Positions 1 to 8,005 of a DNA stretch of 64,000 nucleotides are shown one piece after another (positions within the stretch are counted from its first letter, which is position 1; the number at the start of each line of letters is the position of its first letter). A program made the translations under genes and the position numbers. The DNA lies in NCBI GenBank assembly GCA_035652815.1, contig DASRDB010000008.1, positions 107,186 to 171,185 of the forward strand. The letters are read 5' to 3'. The notes under the pieces are model-generated. The model did not search any database and had not been told where the DNA came from. It saw only the letters and a list, made by a program, of their open reading frames with translations. This stretch comes from DASRDB01 sp035652815. Lineage in GTDB: Bacteria; Chloroflexota; Ktedonobacteria; Ktedonobacterales; Ktedonobacteraceae.

Positions 1-753
1 GTCGAGCGCAACGAAAACATTGGCATTGTGACGCTGAACCGGCCTGAGTCGCTCAATGCCCTCAATATGACGCTGGTGGGTGAACTGGCGCAGGCGCTCT
101 ACGAATTTGACCAGGATGAGAGCGTGCGCTGCATGGTGATTACGGGCGCGGGCGAGAAGGCTTTCGCGGCGGGAGCCGACATCAAGGAGATGTCTGACAA
201 GTCGCCCATTGATATGATGTTGAGCGGGTTCGAGGCCTGGCAGCGTATCAAGAACATTCACAAACCGCTAATCGCGGCAGTTGGCGGCTATGCGCTGGGC
301 GGCGGCTGCGAACTGGCGATGAACTGCGATATTATCATTGCCTCAGAGAATGCGCGCTTTGGGCAGCCTGAGATTCTGCTGGGTGTCATTCCCGGCGCGG
401 GCGGCACGCAGCGATTAGCGCGCACGCTCGGCAAATACCGCACGATGGAAATTGTGCTGACGGGCGCGCAGGTTACGGCGCAGGAAATGGCCGCACTTGG
501 ACTTGTTAACCGTATCGTGCCAAAGGGCGAACACCTCACCGAGGCCCTCAAAATGGCAAGAACCATTGCCGCGCAGGCTCCTGTAGCTGTCCGGTTGGCA
601 AAAGAAGCTGTCAACGCGGCCTTTGAGACCTCGCTGGAAGAGGGGCTGGAGATCGAGCGCAAGAATTTCTTCCTGCTCTTTGCCACCGAAGACATGCGCG
701 AGGGCATGAAGGCATTTATCGAAAAACGTAAAGCGGATTTCAAAGGGAAATAA
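1..753 (+). CDS. Enoyl-CoA hydratase/isomerase (crotonase family), 5' truncated by window edge
   Basis: The frame is open from base 1, so the true start lies upstream; the GTG at 28 is an internal Val. About 250 residues are visible. Crotonases hydrate trans-2-enoyl-CoA in fatty-acid and butyryl-CoA metabolism in the cytoplasm. The oxyanion-hole region AAGADIKEM and the two catalytic-glutamate segments, GGGCELAMNCD and GQPEILLGVIPGAGGTQR, are all present, so the enzyme should be an active hydratase. The thiolase starts 15 bp downstream on the same strand, which suggests co-transcription and a role in beta-oxidation or C4-acyl-CoA interconversion. The exact substrate chain length cannot be read from the sequence. 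Confidence 0.93.
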   Translation, partial: VERNENIGIVTLNRPESLNALNMTLVGELAQALYEFDQDESVRCMVITGAGEKAFAAGADIKEMSDKSPIDMMLSGFEAWQRIKNIHKPLIAAVGGYALGGGCELAMNCDIIIASENARFGQPEILLGVIPGAGGTQRLARTLGKYRTMEIVLTGAQVTAQEMAALGLVNRIVPKGEHLTEALKMARTIAAQAPVAVRLAKEAVNAAFETSLEEGLEIERKNFFLLFATEDMREGMKAFIEKRKADFKGK

Positions 754-768
754 TAATAGGAACAAGCT

Positions 769-1965
769 ATGGAAGAAGCCGTCATCTTATCGGCGGTACG
801 CACGCCGATTGGCAAATACGCGGGTAGTCTGAAGGATGTGCGACCGGATGATCTGGCCGCGTTAGTTATCGCTGAGGCGGTGCGGCGCGCAGGCGTTAAT
901 CCTGCGAGTATTGAGGATGTGATTCTCGGCTGTGCCAACCAGGCGGGCGAGGACAATCGTAACGTGGCGCGTATGTCGCTGCTGCTCGCCGGTTTGCCTG
1001 TAGAGGTCGGCGGACAGACCGTTAATCGGCTCTGCGGCTCCGGTTTGCAAGCCATCAATAGCGCGGCGCAGGCCATTCAGGTGGGCGCGGGCGATACCTT
1101 TGTCGCGGGCGGCGTGGAGAGCATGACGCGCGCGCCTTTTGTGGTAGGCAAGGCCGATAGCGCCTTCAGCCGCAACATGAAGATGGAAGATACCACGCTT
1201 GGCTGGCGCTTCGTCAATCCTAAGCTGGCCGCGATGCACTACCCCTACAGCATGGGCGAAACGGCGGAGAACGTCGCCGAACGCACGCATATCAGCCGCG
1301 AGGAACAGGACGCCTTTGCGCTGCGCAGCCATCAACGCGCCATTGCGGCGCAAAAGGCCGGACGCTTTCAAGATGAAATACTCCCAGTCACCATTCCGCA
1401 GAAAAAAGGCGAACCGATTGTGGTAGCGGTTGACGAGCAGCCACGCGCCGATACCACCCTCGAAAAGCTGGCTAGCCTCAAGCCCGTCTTCCGTAAAAAT
1501 GGCACTGTCACGGCAGGTAACGCCTCTAGCATCAATGACGGGGCTGCCGCGCTTGTTCTCACCTCGCGCCGGAAGGCGGAAGAACTTGGTGTGCAGCCGC
1601 GAGCGCGCATTGTAGCAACCGCCGTCGCAGGTGTTGACCCTGCTTACATGGGCCTGGGGCCAATTCCCGCCACGCGCAAGGTTCTACAGCGCGCAGGTCT
1701 CTCGATTCAAGATATCGACCTCGTGGAACTGAACGAGGCCTTCGCGGTGCAATCGCTGCAATGCATACGCGAACTGGAAATGGACGAAGAGAAGGTCAAC
1801 GTCAATGGAGGCGCTATCGCCATCGGCCATCCCCTGGGCTGTAGCGGCGCTCGCCTTGTGACAACGCTGATCTACGAGCTGGAGCGGCGCGGCGGACGTT
1901 ATGGGCTGGCGACCATGTGCATCGGCGTCGGCCAGGGTATCGCCACGATCATTGAACGTTTGTGA
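769..1965 (+). CDS. Acetyl-CoA C-acetyltransferase (thiolase)
   Basis: A 398-residue protein, the normal length for a biosynthetic or degradative thiolase. It shows the nucleophilic Cys89 in NRLCGSGLQAI, the His of GGAIAIGHPLGCSGAR (about residue 354) and the second catalytic Cys in MCIGVGQG (about 384). The reaction is reversible condensation or thiolysis of acyl-CoA with CoA. It starts with ATG after AGGAACAAGCT, 15 bp behind the enoyl-CoA hydratase gene, so the two probably form one fatty-acid/acetoacetyl-CoA operon. Whether it prefers acetoacetyl-CoA or longer 3-ketoacyl-CoA is not resolved. Confidence 0.95.
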   Translation: MEEAVILSAVRTPIGKYAGSLKDVRPDDLAALVIAEAVRRAGVNPASIEDVILGCANQAGEDNRNVARMSLLLAGLPVEVGGQTVNRLCGSGLQAINSAAQAIQVGAGDTFVAGGVESMTRAPFVVGKADSAFSRNMKMEDTTLGWRFVNPKLAAMHYPYSMGETAENVAERTHISREEQDAFALRSHQRAIAAQKAGRFQDEILPVTIPQKKGEPIVVAVDEQPRADTTLEKLASLKPVFRKNGTVTAGNASSINDGAAALVLTSRRKAEELGVQPRARIVATAVAGVDPAYMGLGPIPATRKVLQRAGLSIQDIDLVELNEAFAVQSLQCIRELEMDEEKVNVNGGAIAIGHPLGCSGARLVTTLIYELERRGGRYGLATMCIGVGQGIATIIERL

Positions 1966-2023
1966 AAACAGGGGTCAGTCGTCGCGGACGTAAGAGGAAA
2001 GGCCGGAGGGCAGAATAAAATGA

Positions 2024-2102
2024 GCTGGAAGCCCCCCGCAAGGGGCTGGCTCTACAATGGGAACGCGCTTGTAGAGCCAGCCCCTTGCGGGGGGCTTCCA
2101 GC
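2024..2102. repeat. Perfect long hairpin repeat, family A copy 1
   Basis: Arms 2024-2056 and 2070-2102 are perfect 33-bp inverted complements around a 13-nt loop. The core reads GCAAGGGGCTGGCTCTACA. The same core and hairpin geometry recur at 26556-26629 and 40953-41023 with different but pairing arms. It sits between convergent genes (thiolase and Nudix), so it may act as a bidirectional terminator, but there is no long T-tract and it looks more like a dispersed REP/MITE-type element. Confidence 0.85.
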
Positions 2103-2132
2103 CCTTCCTTTTACATAACGGGAAAAATGATT

Positions 2133-2585
2133 TTATTGCTGCACCTCTTCTCCATGAATCGCCGATTGATAAGCATCGGCCAGGCGGGGAACGGTTTCGT
2201 ACTGACTTAAATCATCTGGCGAGATCCAGCGCATCTCCGTGGCTTCCCAGTCGAGCTTGACGGCATCGGGAGTCAATACGTGAAAGAGGTAGGGATGGAT
2301 AAACCAGTGGCGGTCTATCGAGGCGTCCGCGTAGTCGATGACCTGGCCTCTTCGAAGCATGCGCACCTGGTCGCGCTGCAGGCCGGTCTCTTCGCGAATC
2401 TCGGTGTAGGCCTGCTCATCGGGCGGGACGCCTTCTTCGACGAAGCCGCTGACGCCAGCCCAGTGGGCGTGATAGCTGCCGACGCGCTGGCTGCGCCGGA
2501 CTAGCAGAATGCGCGGTTCGTTGCCGTCGGTGCGCATCAAAAAGCAGGTGACGACGGGTGTTTTACGTAGTGATGATGAAGTCAT
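2133..2585 (-). CDS. Nudix hydrolase
   Basis: A protein of 150 residues if started at the ATG at 2585, which has AGGAG 8-10 nt upstream; a longer frame to 2624 lacks a good ribosome binding site. The family hydrolyses nucleoside diphosphates linked to another moiety. The Nudix box region runs from SGFVEEG to EIREETGL. The metal-binding core EIREETGL is intact, but the box Arg before it is Thr and the Glu expected seven positions after the leading Gly is Val. The substrate is unknown. It is convergent with the thiolase gene and divergent from rny. Confidence 0.85.
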   Translation of the reverse strand: MTSSSLRKTPVVTCFLMRTDGNEPRILLVRRSQRVGSYHAHWAGVSGFVEEGVPPDEQAYTEIREETGLQRDQVRMLRRGQVIDYADASIDRHWFIHPYLFHVLTPDAVKLDWEATEMRWISPDDLSQYETVPRLADAYQSAIHGEEVQQ

Positions 2586-2782
2586 GCTGTATACTCCTGC
2601 AGGTTCTGGCGTGTTATCCCCCATTGGTAGCTTGACAGTATAGATACCACTCCTATATAGTATGCTTGGCGTATCTTATGCTTTTGGCTGATAGCCAGCT
2701 AACATACTTATAACCACAATTCATTATAACCTTTTTCACCCGAGAAAGGCCTGTTTGCCTTTACTATTGGAGGTAGGCCACA

Positions 2783-4348
2783 GTGCAAACCATTGAAATC
2801 GTCATTGCCCTGATTGGCGTTGCCGTTCTCGTCGTTCTGGGAGCCTGGCTGGCTCTCAAAACGGGCATGGACCTGGGGGCAGCACGAAATAGACAGATGT
2901 TTGAGGAGCGCCTGCGCCTTGAGAAGGAAGCCAGCGAACAAAAGCTGGTGGAACTTCAGTTGCAGCAAAGGGAAGCGCTGCAAGAGGCGCGGGAAGAAAC
3001 CGCTCGCCTGCGCTCATCAATGGAGCGCGAAAACGCGGAGCGCAGGGCCGAATTGCAGAGGCAGGAACGCCGCTTGCAACAAAAAGAGGAGGCGCTCGAT
3101 CGCAAGATTGACACCCTCGAACAGCGCGAGCGCAAATTGAACCAGCGCGAGCGCGCTATCGAACAGACCCGCGAGGAGGTCGAAGGCATCAAGCGCGAAC
3201 ACCTGCGGGAGCTTGAGCGTATCGCGCAGATGACCGAGGAGCAGGCCAAAGAGGTCCTGCTGGAACGAATTGAGAGCCGCGTGCGAGCGGAAGCAGCGAA
3301 ACGCATTCGGGCTATCGAGGAGCAGGCCAACGAAGAGGCCGATACTCGCGCGCGTGAAATCATCACCCTGGCTATCCAGCGCTGCGCCTCCGACCAGGTT
3401 GCGGAGGCGGTTGTCTCGGTCGTTCCCCTGCCCAACGACGAGATGAAGGGCCGCATCATCGGACGCGAGGGCCGCAATATTCGCGCTTTAGAGGCGGCAA
3501 CCGGCGTCGATTTAATTATTGACGATACGCCCGAGGCCGTGATTCTCTCCGGCTTCGATCCCGTAAGGCGCGAAGTCGCCCGGCTGGCGCTAACGCGGCT
3601 CATTCTTGATGGACGCATCCATCCGGCGCGCATTGAGGAGGTCGTAGCAAAAGCGCGGCAGGAAGTCGATCAGATCATTCGTGAGGAGGGCGAACGGGCC
3701 GCGATGGAGGCCAACGTGCATGGCCTGCAGCCCGAATTGTTGAAGCTGCTCGGACGCCTGCACTTCCGCACCAGCTACGGACAAAACGTGCTGGCACACT
3801 CCGTCGAGGTCTCGATCCTGGCCGCGACAATGGCTTACGAATTGGGGGCCGATGTCAATGTCTGCAAAACGGCGGCGCTGCTGCACGACCTGGGCAAAGC
3901 GATTGACCAGGAGGTCGAGGGGCCGCATGCGATCATCAGTGGCGAGGTCGCCCGTCGCTTCGGCAAATCACCCAAGATCATTCACGCCATAGTCGCTCAT
4001 CACGCTACCGAATCGGAGCCGCAAAGCCTGGAGGCGGCTATCGTGCAGGCGGCGGACGCTATCTCAGCGGCGCGTCCCGGAGCGCGGCGCGAGACCATTG
4101 ACCTGTACATCAAACGGCTGGAAGCACTGGAAAACATCGCCAACTCGTTCACCGGCGTGGAAAAATCCTTTGCCATCCAGGCCGGGCGCGAGGTACGCAT
4201 CATCGTCAAACCCGAAGAAGTTGACGAGTATACCGCCAACCGGCTGGCAAGCGATATCGCGCATAAAATCGAAGAAAGCCTGGACTACCCGGGCCAGATC
4301 AAGGTATGCGTGGTGCGCGAAACACGCTCTATAGACTACGCCCGGTAA
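2783..4348 (+). CDS. rny: Ribonuclease Y
   Basis: A 521-residue endoribonuclease that initiates mRNA decay at the membrane. Visible in order: an N-terminal transmembrane helix (about residues 4-26), a long charged coiled coil (about 30-190), a KH RNA-binding domain with the motif IGREGRNIRALE, and an HD domain with HSVEVS and LLHDLGKAID carrying the metal ligands. GTG start at 2783 with TTGGAGGT upstream. The length matches the family norm of about 520. It is preceded by the divergent Nudix gene and followed by a family B palindrome. Confidence 0.97.
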   Translation: MQTIEIVIALIGVAVLVVLGAWLALKTGMDLGAARNRQMFEERLRLEKEASEQKLVELQLQQREALQEAREETARLRSSMERENAERRAELQRQERRLQQKEEALDRKIDTLEQRERKLNQRERAIEQTREEVEGIKREHLRELERIAQMTEEQAKEVLLERIESRVRAEAAKRIRAIEEQANEEADTRAREIITLAIQRCASDQVAEAVVSVVPLPNDEMKGRIIGREGRNIRALEAATGVDLIIDDTPEAVILSGFDPVRREVARLALTRLILDGRIHPARIEEVVAKARQEVDQIIREEGERAAMEANVHGLQPELLKLLGRLHFRTSYGQNVLAHSVEVSILAATMAYELGADVNVCKTAALLHDLGKAIDQEVEGPHAIISGEVARRFGKSPKIIHAIVAHHATESEPQSLEAAIVQAADAISAARPGARRETIDLYIKRLEALENIANSFTGVEKSFAIQAGREVRIIVKPEEVDEYTANRLASDIAHKIEESLDYPGQIKVCVVRETRSIDYAR

Positions 4349-4378
4349 CATATGACAGAATGTAAGGAATGTTCATCA

Positions 4379-4465
4379 TGTCATCCTGAGCGCAGCGAAG
4401 GATCTCCGGGCGTGGCGCACAATTCTGCCGGGCGACGGAGATCCTTCGCTGCGCTCAGGATGACA
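4379..4465. repeat. Family B palindrome (REP core), copy 1
   Basis: Arms 4379-4408 and 4436-4465 form a perfect 30-bp inverted repeat beginning TGTCATCCTGAGCGCAGCGA. Near-identical palindromes occur at 17098-17184 and 50790-50876. Downstream at 4499-4513 is ATCGCGTCCCTACA, which matches the right end of the longer family B element at 17230. The intergenic stretch 4349-4614 holds this repeat and no gene. Confidence 0.9.
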
Positions 4466-4614
4466 GGGTGGGATGGCTGGTCTTGGGTGTGAGGTTCATG
4501 ATCGCGTCCCTACAAACCATGTGTTATGTTGTAAACATTCATCGCATTTCATCTTCTAATTTTGATGGAGGAAGAGGGATTACCCTCTCAAGGGGATATT
4601 CCGCATAACCACAA

Positions 4615-5499
4615 ATGACAAATTATATTGATTTACATACCCATTCGACGGCCTCGGATGGCATTTATTCGCCAACGGAGCTTTTGCGGCGTGCCAAAGA
4701 TGTAGGGCTGCGGGTACTGGCCCTCACCGATCACGATACGACCGATGGCATAGTCGAAGCGGCGCAGGCGGCGGCGGAACTGGATATCGACTTTATTCCA
4801 GGCATCGAGATCAACACCGACGTGAGCGGCGGCGAAGTACACGTGCTTGGTTATTTCATTGAATACGAGCGACCGGCCTTTCAGACGCATATTAAGGTGC
4901 TGCGTGACGCCCGCGAACGGCGCGGGCAGCGTATGGTCGAATTATTGAATGAGCAGGGCGTTAACATCTCCTGGGACCGCGTGCGCGAAATTGCCCAGGG
5001 CGCAGTCGGACGCCCGCACGTGGCAAAGGCGCTGCTGGAAGCAGGATATGTACAGACCATCGGCGAGGCCTTCGACAGGTATATCGGCACAGGCTGCTTC
5101 GCCTACGTGCCGCGCTACCGCCTGACACCCGAGGACGCGGTGCGTCTGATCGCCAGCGGCAACGGCCTGCCCGTCATCGCGCATCCCGCCGACCATCCAG
5201 GCCTGGATGAACTGCGCAAATGGCTGCCGGGATTGTGTGAAGCTGGCATGATTGGCCTGGAAACCTACTACGGCCCCTATACGCCAGAGCAGGAGCAGGC
5301 CCTACTTGCGCTTGCCAACAAGTATCATTTGATTCCTACTGGCGGCACCGATTTTCACGGCCCGGGCATTCATCCTACCCCTCTAGGTGGACGTTATGTG
5401 CCACCCGAGGTAGTGGAACAACTGAAAGAGGCTGCCGCGCAACGCCGGGGCAAGACGCCGCCCGCCTTTGAGCTGCCCCCACCCGTTCAGGAAAAATAA
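4615..5499 (+). CDS. PHP-domain phosphoesterase (RNase AM / nucleoside bisphosphate phosphatase-like)
   Basis: 294 residues. The PHP metal-binding signatures are clear: DLHTHSTASDG near the N-terminus, LTDHDTTDG, then PGIEI, HVLGYF, IAHPADHPG and a terminal GGTDFHG. This architecture matches the YciV/TrpH family, which removes 3'-phosphates or degrades short RNA 5'-ends. The ATG at 4615 is chosen because the conserved domain begins five residues later; the ribosome binding site is weak. The stop is 13 bp before the lepB start, so the two genes are probably co-transcribed. Confidence 0.88.
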   Translation: MTNYIDLHTHSTASDGIYSPTELLRRAKDVGLRVLALTDHDTTDGIVEAAQAAAELDIDFIPGIEINTDVSGGEVHVLGYFIEYERPAFQTHIKVLRDARERRGQRMVELLNEQGVNISWDRVREIAQGAVGRPHVAKALLEAGYVQTIGEAFDRYIGTGCFAYVPRYRLTPEDAVRLIASGNGLPVIAHPADHPGLDELRKWLPGLCEAGMIGLETYYGPYTPEQEQALLALANKYHLIPTGGTDFHGPGIHPTPLGGRYVPPEVVEQLKEAAAQRRGKTPPAFELPPPVQEK

Positions 5500-5512
5500 G
5501 CGAGGAGAACAC

Positions 5513-6118
5513 GTGAGCCAGCGCTCTCAGCGAAGACCTCAGCATAGCGAAAAGGATATCGAGCGGCGCTATCGTCTGATACGCGAGATTATTGAGACGA
5601 TTACGCTCACGCTGCTAATGTTCCTGGTGCTGCGCCTCGCTGTCCAAAACTATCGCGTGGATGGGCAAAGTATGGAGCCGACGCTGCATAACTATGAATA
5701 TATTCTTGTAGACAAGGCGGCTTACCTCTTTCACGCTCCGGAGCGCGGCGATGTGATCGTCTTTGCCTATCCGCACGATACCAGCATCGATTATGTCAAG
5801 CGCATCATCGCCATTCCCGGCGATACCATTAGCGTCGTGGGAGAGCGCGTGACGGTAGATGGCGTGACGCTGCACGAGCCGTATGTCAATAAGGACGATC
5901 CCTATAATCCCTTTCCGCCCATCGTCCACCTGCATGTCGGCTCCAACGATTACTTCGTTATGGGCGACAACAGGGGCAATAGTTCGGATTCGCGGCAATG
6001 GGGTTTCGTGCCTCGCCAGGATATTCTCGGCAAGGCCGATTTTATCTACTGGCCCTTCAATGTAAATAATTACGGCCTGTTGCAGGATTATTCAAGCGTC
6101 TTCGCGGGGGTACATTGA
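5513..6118 (+). CDS. lepB: Signal peptidase I
   Basis: 201 residues when started at the GTG at 5513, which follows GAGGAG; an upstream ATG at 5468 in the same frame would overlap the PHP gene and is less likely. It cleaves signal peptides from exported proteins. One N-terminal membrane anchor (about residues 28-44) is followed by the catalytic Ser53 in GQSMEPT and the general-base Lys96 in YVKRIIAIPGD. The family box GDNRGNSSDSRQWG is present. It is convergent with accC, with only 17 bp between the two stops. Confidence 0.95.
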   Translation: MSQRSQRRPQHSEKDIERRYRLIREIIETITLTLLMFLVLRLAVQNYRVDGQSMEPTLHNYEYILVDKAAYLFHAPERGDVIVFAYPHDTSIDYVKRIIAIPGDTISVVGERVTVDGVTLHEPYVNKDDPYNPFPPIVHLHVGSNDYFVMGDNRGNSSDSRQWGFVPRQDILGKADFIYWPFNVNNYGLLQDYSSVFAGVH

Positions 6119-6135
6119 AAAACATGGTGTGTTTA

Positions 6136-7707
6136 TCACCACCCGCGAATCGCCTCGCGCCTGCCATAGTCGCGCCAGCGATTGGTTTCCGCGCCGTTTT
6201 CGCCGACGGGCTTTCTGCGCAGCTTCTCCTCTTCGACATGCTCGTGCAGCAAGAGGCTGCCAACAAGCGCGGCAACCTGCTCTGGCGTCAGCTTGCCATC
6301 GCTGGAAGCCGCCTGCTCAGCGGTGATGGCTTGCGTTTCAGGTTCGCGTGTATTCCAAACTTCAGCGATGAAATCGGTGGAGAAGTCACCGGCATTGAAG
6401 CGGGGATTGTCCATCAGCCAGCGCGCAAAGGGAATGGTTGTGGAAACGCCGAGAATCTGGTACTCATCCAGGGCGCGGCGCATGCGAGCAATGGCATGCG
6501 GGCGGTCCTTTGCCCAGACGATCAGCTTGGAGAGCAGCGGGTCATAGAACAGCGGCACCTGCAAGCCAGGATAGAGGCCGCTATCGACGCGCACGCCGGG
6601 GCCTGATGACTCTTGTAACGCGACGACGGTGCCGGTGGCAGGCAGGAAGCGGTTATCCGGGTTCTCGGCAGAGATACGCACCTCGATAGCCGCGCCGCGC
6701 AGCTTAATATCATCTTGCGTAAAGGAAAGGGGCAGACCGGCTGCCACACGGAACTGTTCCTGCACCAGGTCGATGCCGGTACACAGCTCGGTTACAGGAT
6801 GCTCCACCTGTATGCGGGCATTGACTTCCAGAAAATAAAAGTTACGGTCAGGGCCGACCAGAAATTCAGCCGTACCGGCATTGACATAGGAGATCGCGCG
6901 TATAAGCCTGAGCGCGGCTGAGGTCATGCGCTCGCGCAACTCTTCATCCATGATGGGCGATGGGGATTCCTCGACCAGCTTCTGGTGGCGGCGCTGAATG
7001 CTGCACTCGCGTTCGCCCAGGTGAACGGCGTTGCCATGCGTGTCGGCGATGAATTGCACTTCGATATGGCGCGCCGGATAGACGGCCTTTTCCATATAGA
7101 CGCGGTCATCGCCGAAGGCGCTTTTGGCCTCGCTGCGGGCTGTGCGCAGGGAAGCGGCAAGCTGCTGCGGTTCATGCACGAAGCGGATGCCCTTGCCACC
7201 GCCACCGGCAGCCGCCTTGAGCAGGATGGGATAGCCAATTTTTTCGGCCACAGCCGCAACCTGGTCGATATCCATATTATCAAGCAGTGCGCCAGGGACG
7301 ATGGGCACATCGACGGAGCGGGCGGTGTTGCGGGCCGCCGTTTTCTCGCCCACGGCTCGTTGTACATCGGCAGGCGGGCCAACAAAAATTAGCCCGGCCT
7401 CGGTGCAGGCTTCGACGAACGAGGCGTTCTCCGAGAGGAAACCATAGCCGGGGTGTACGGCCTGCGCGCCGGATTTTTTCGCGACCTCGATGAGGGTGGG
7501 AATATGCAAATAGCTTTTCGCGGCCTGCGATGGGCCTATATGATACGCTTCGTCAGCCATGCGCACGTGCAGGGCATCGCGATCGGCATCGCTGTATACG
7601 GCAACCGTCGCCAATCCTAGCTCGCGGCAGGCGCGAATAACGCGAATAGCGATTTCGCCGCGATTAGCTATCAGTACTTTTTGAAATGGCCAGTTCTCTA
7701 CGGACAT
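6136..7707 (-). CDS. accC: Biotin carboxylase subunit of acetyl/propionyl-CoA carboxylase
   Basis: 523 residues, longer than the usual 450. It carboxylates biotin using ATP and bicarbonate. The N-terminal domain begins with KVLIANRGEIAIRVIRA. The ATP-grasp loop AAGGGGKGIR, the ERECSIQRRHQK segment and the catalytic EVNARIQVEHPVTE block are intact. About 70 C-terminal residues after the carboxylase domain are charged (EEEKLRRKPVGEN) and contain no MKM biotinyl site, so this is a subunit and not an alpha chain. No biotin carrier or carboxyltransferase gene is nearby. A likely extended -10 (TGCTATACT, minus strand) lies near 7817-7825. Confidence 0.93.
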   Translation of the reverse strand: MSVENWPFQKVLIANRGEIAIRVIRACRELGLATVAVYSDADRDALHVRMADEAYHIGPSQAAKSYLHIPTLIEVAKKSGAQAVHPGYGFLSENASFVEACTEAGLIFVGPPADVQRAVGEKTAARNTARSVDVPIVPGALLDNMDIDQVAAVAEKIGYPILLKAAAGGGGKGIRFVHEPQQLAASLRTARSEAKSAFGDDRVYMEKAVYPARHIEVQFIADTHGNAVHLGERECSIQRRHQKLVEESPSPIMDEELRERMTSAALRLIRAISYVNAGTAEFLVGPDRNFYFLEVNARIQVEHPVTELCTGIDLVQEQFRVAAGLPLSFTQDDIKLRGAAIEVRISAENPDNRFLPATGTVVALQESSGPGVRVDSGLYPGLQVPLFYDPLLSKLIVWAKDRPHAIARMRRALDEYQILGVSTTIPFARWLMDNPRFNAGDFSTDFIAEVWNTREPETQAITAEQAASSDGKLTPEQVAALVGSLLLHEHVEEEKLRRKPVGENGAETNRWRDYGRREAIRGW

Positions 7708-7730
7708 ACAGAGGCTCCTCTACCAGTTTG

Positions 7731-7779
7731 TCAAACGTCGTGTCATGCTTCGCTGCGCTCAGCATGACACGACGTTTGA
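7731..7779. repeat. Perfect 19-bp palindrome with REP-like loop
   Basis: Arms 7731-7749 and 7761-7779 are perfect inverted complements starting TCAAACGTCGTGTCATGCT. The 11-nt loop TCGCTGCGCTC is the same core found inside the family B palindromes. It lies between the divergent accC and binding-protein genes, so it is not an ordinary terminator. Confidence 0.8.
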
Positions 7780-7872
7780 TCGACTACTACGCTGAATGTT
7801 CTGTGTTCTAGCACAAAGTATAGCACGCAGAAAACAACCTCACATAGGAAAAATGGGTAGGTTATGTCCGCC

Positions 7873-7909
7873 AAAAGTTTCATTTTGGCTGAATTTGGAG
7901 TAAAGTAGA
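7873..7909 (+). promoter_or_regulatory. Possible promoter element shared with the chemoreceptor gene
   Basis: AAAAGTTTCATTT at 7873 followed at exactly +28 by TAAAGTAGA. The same arrangement, AAAAGTTCCATTT then TACACTACA at +28, occurs at 9368 upstream of the chemoreceptor gene. Both lie 130-240 bp before a start codon. This may be a promoter pair read by one sigma factor; the assignment is inference. Confidence 0.35.
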
Positions 7910-8005
7910 TTGCAGTGTTTTTCGGGGTGTTATTTCCACCGCTCGGTTGATAGATTGAAGTGCATCTCTGCGATAGACAGGCGAAAGACCTGAAGGAGGC
8001 AAGTA

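Noticed and set aside
288..1076. Minus-strand ORF of 262 codons
   Set aside because: Antisense to the enoyl-CoA hydratase and thiolase genes, both with full catalytic motifs.
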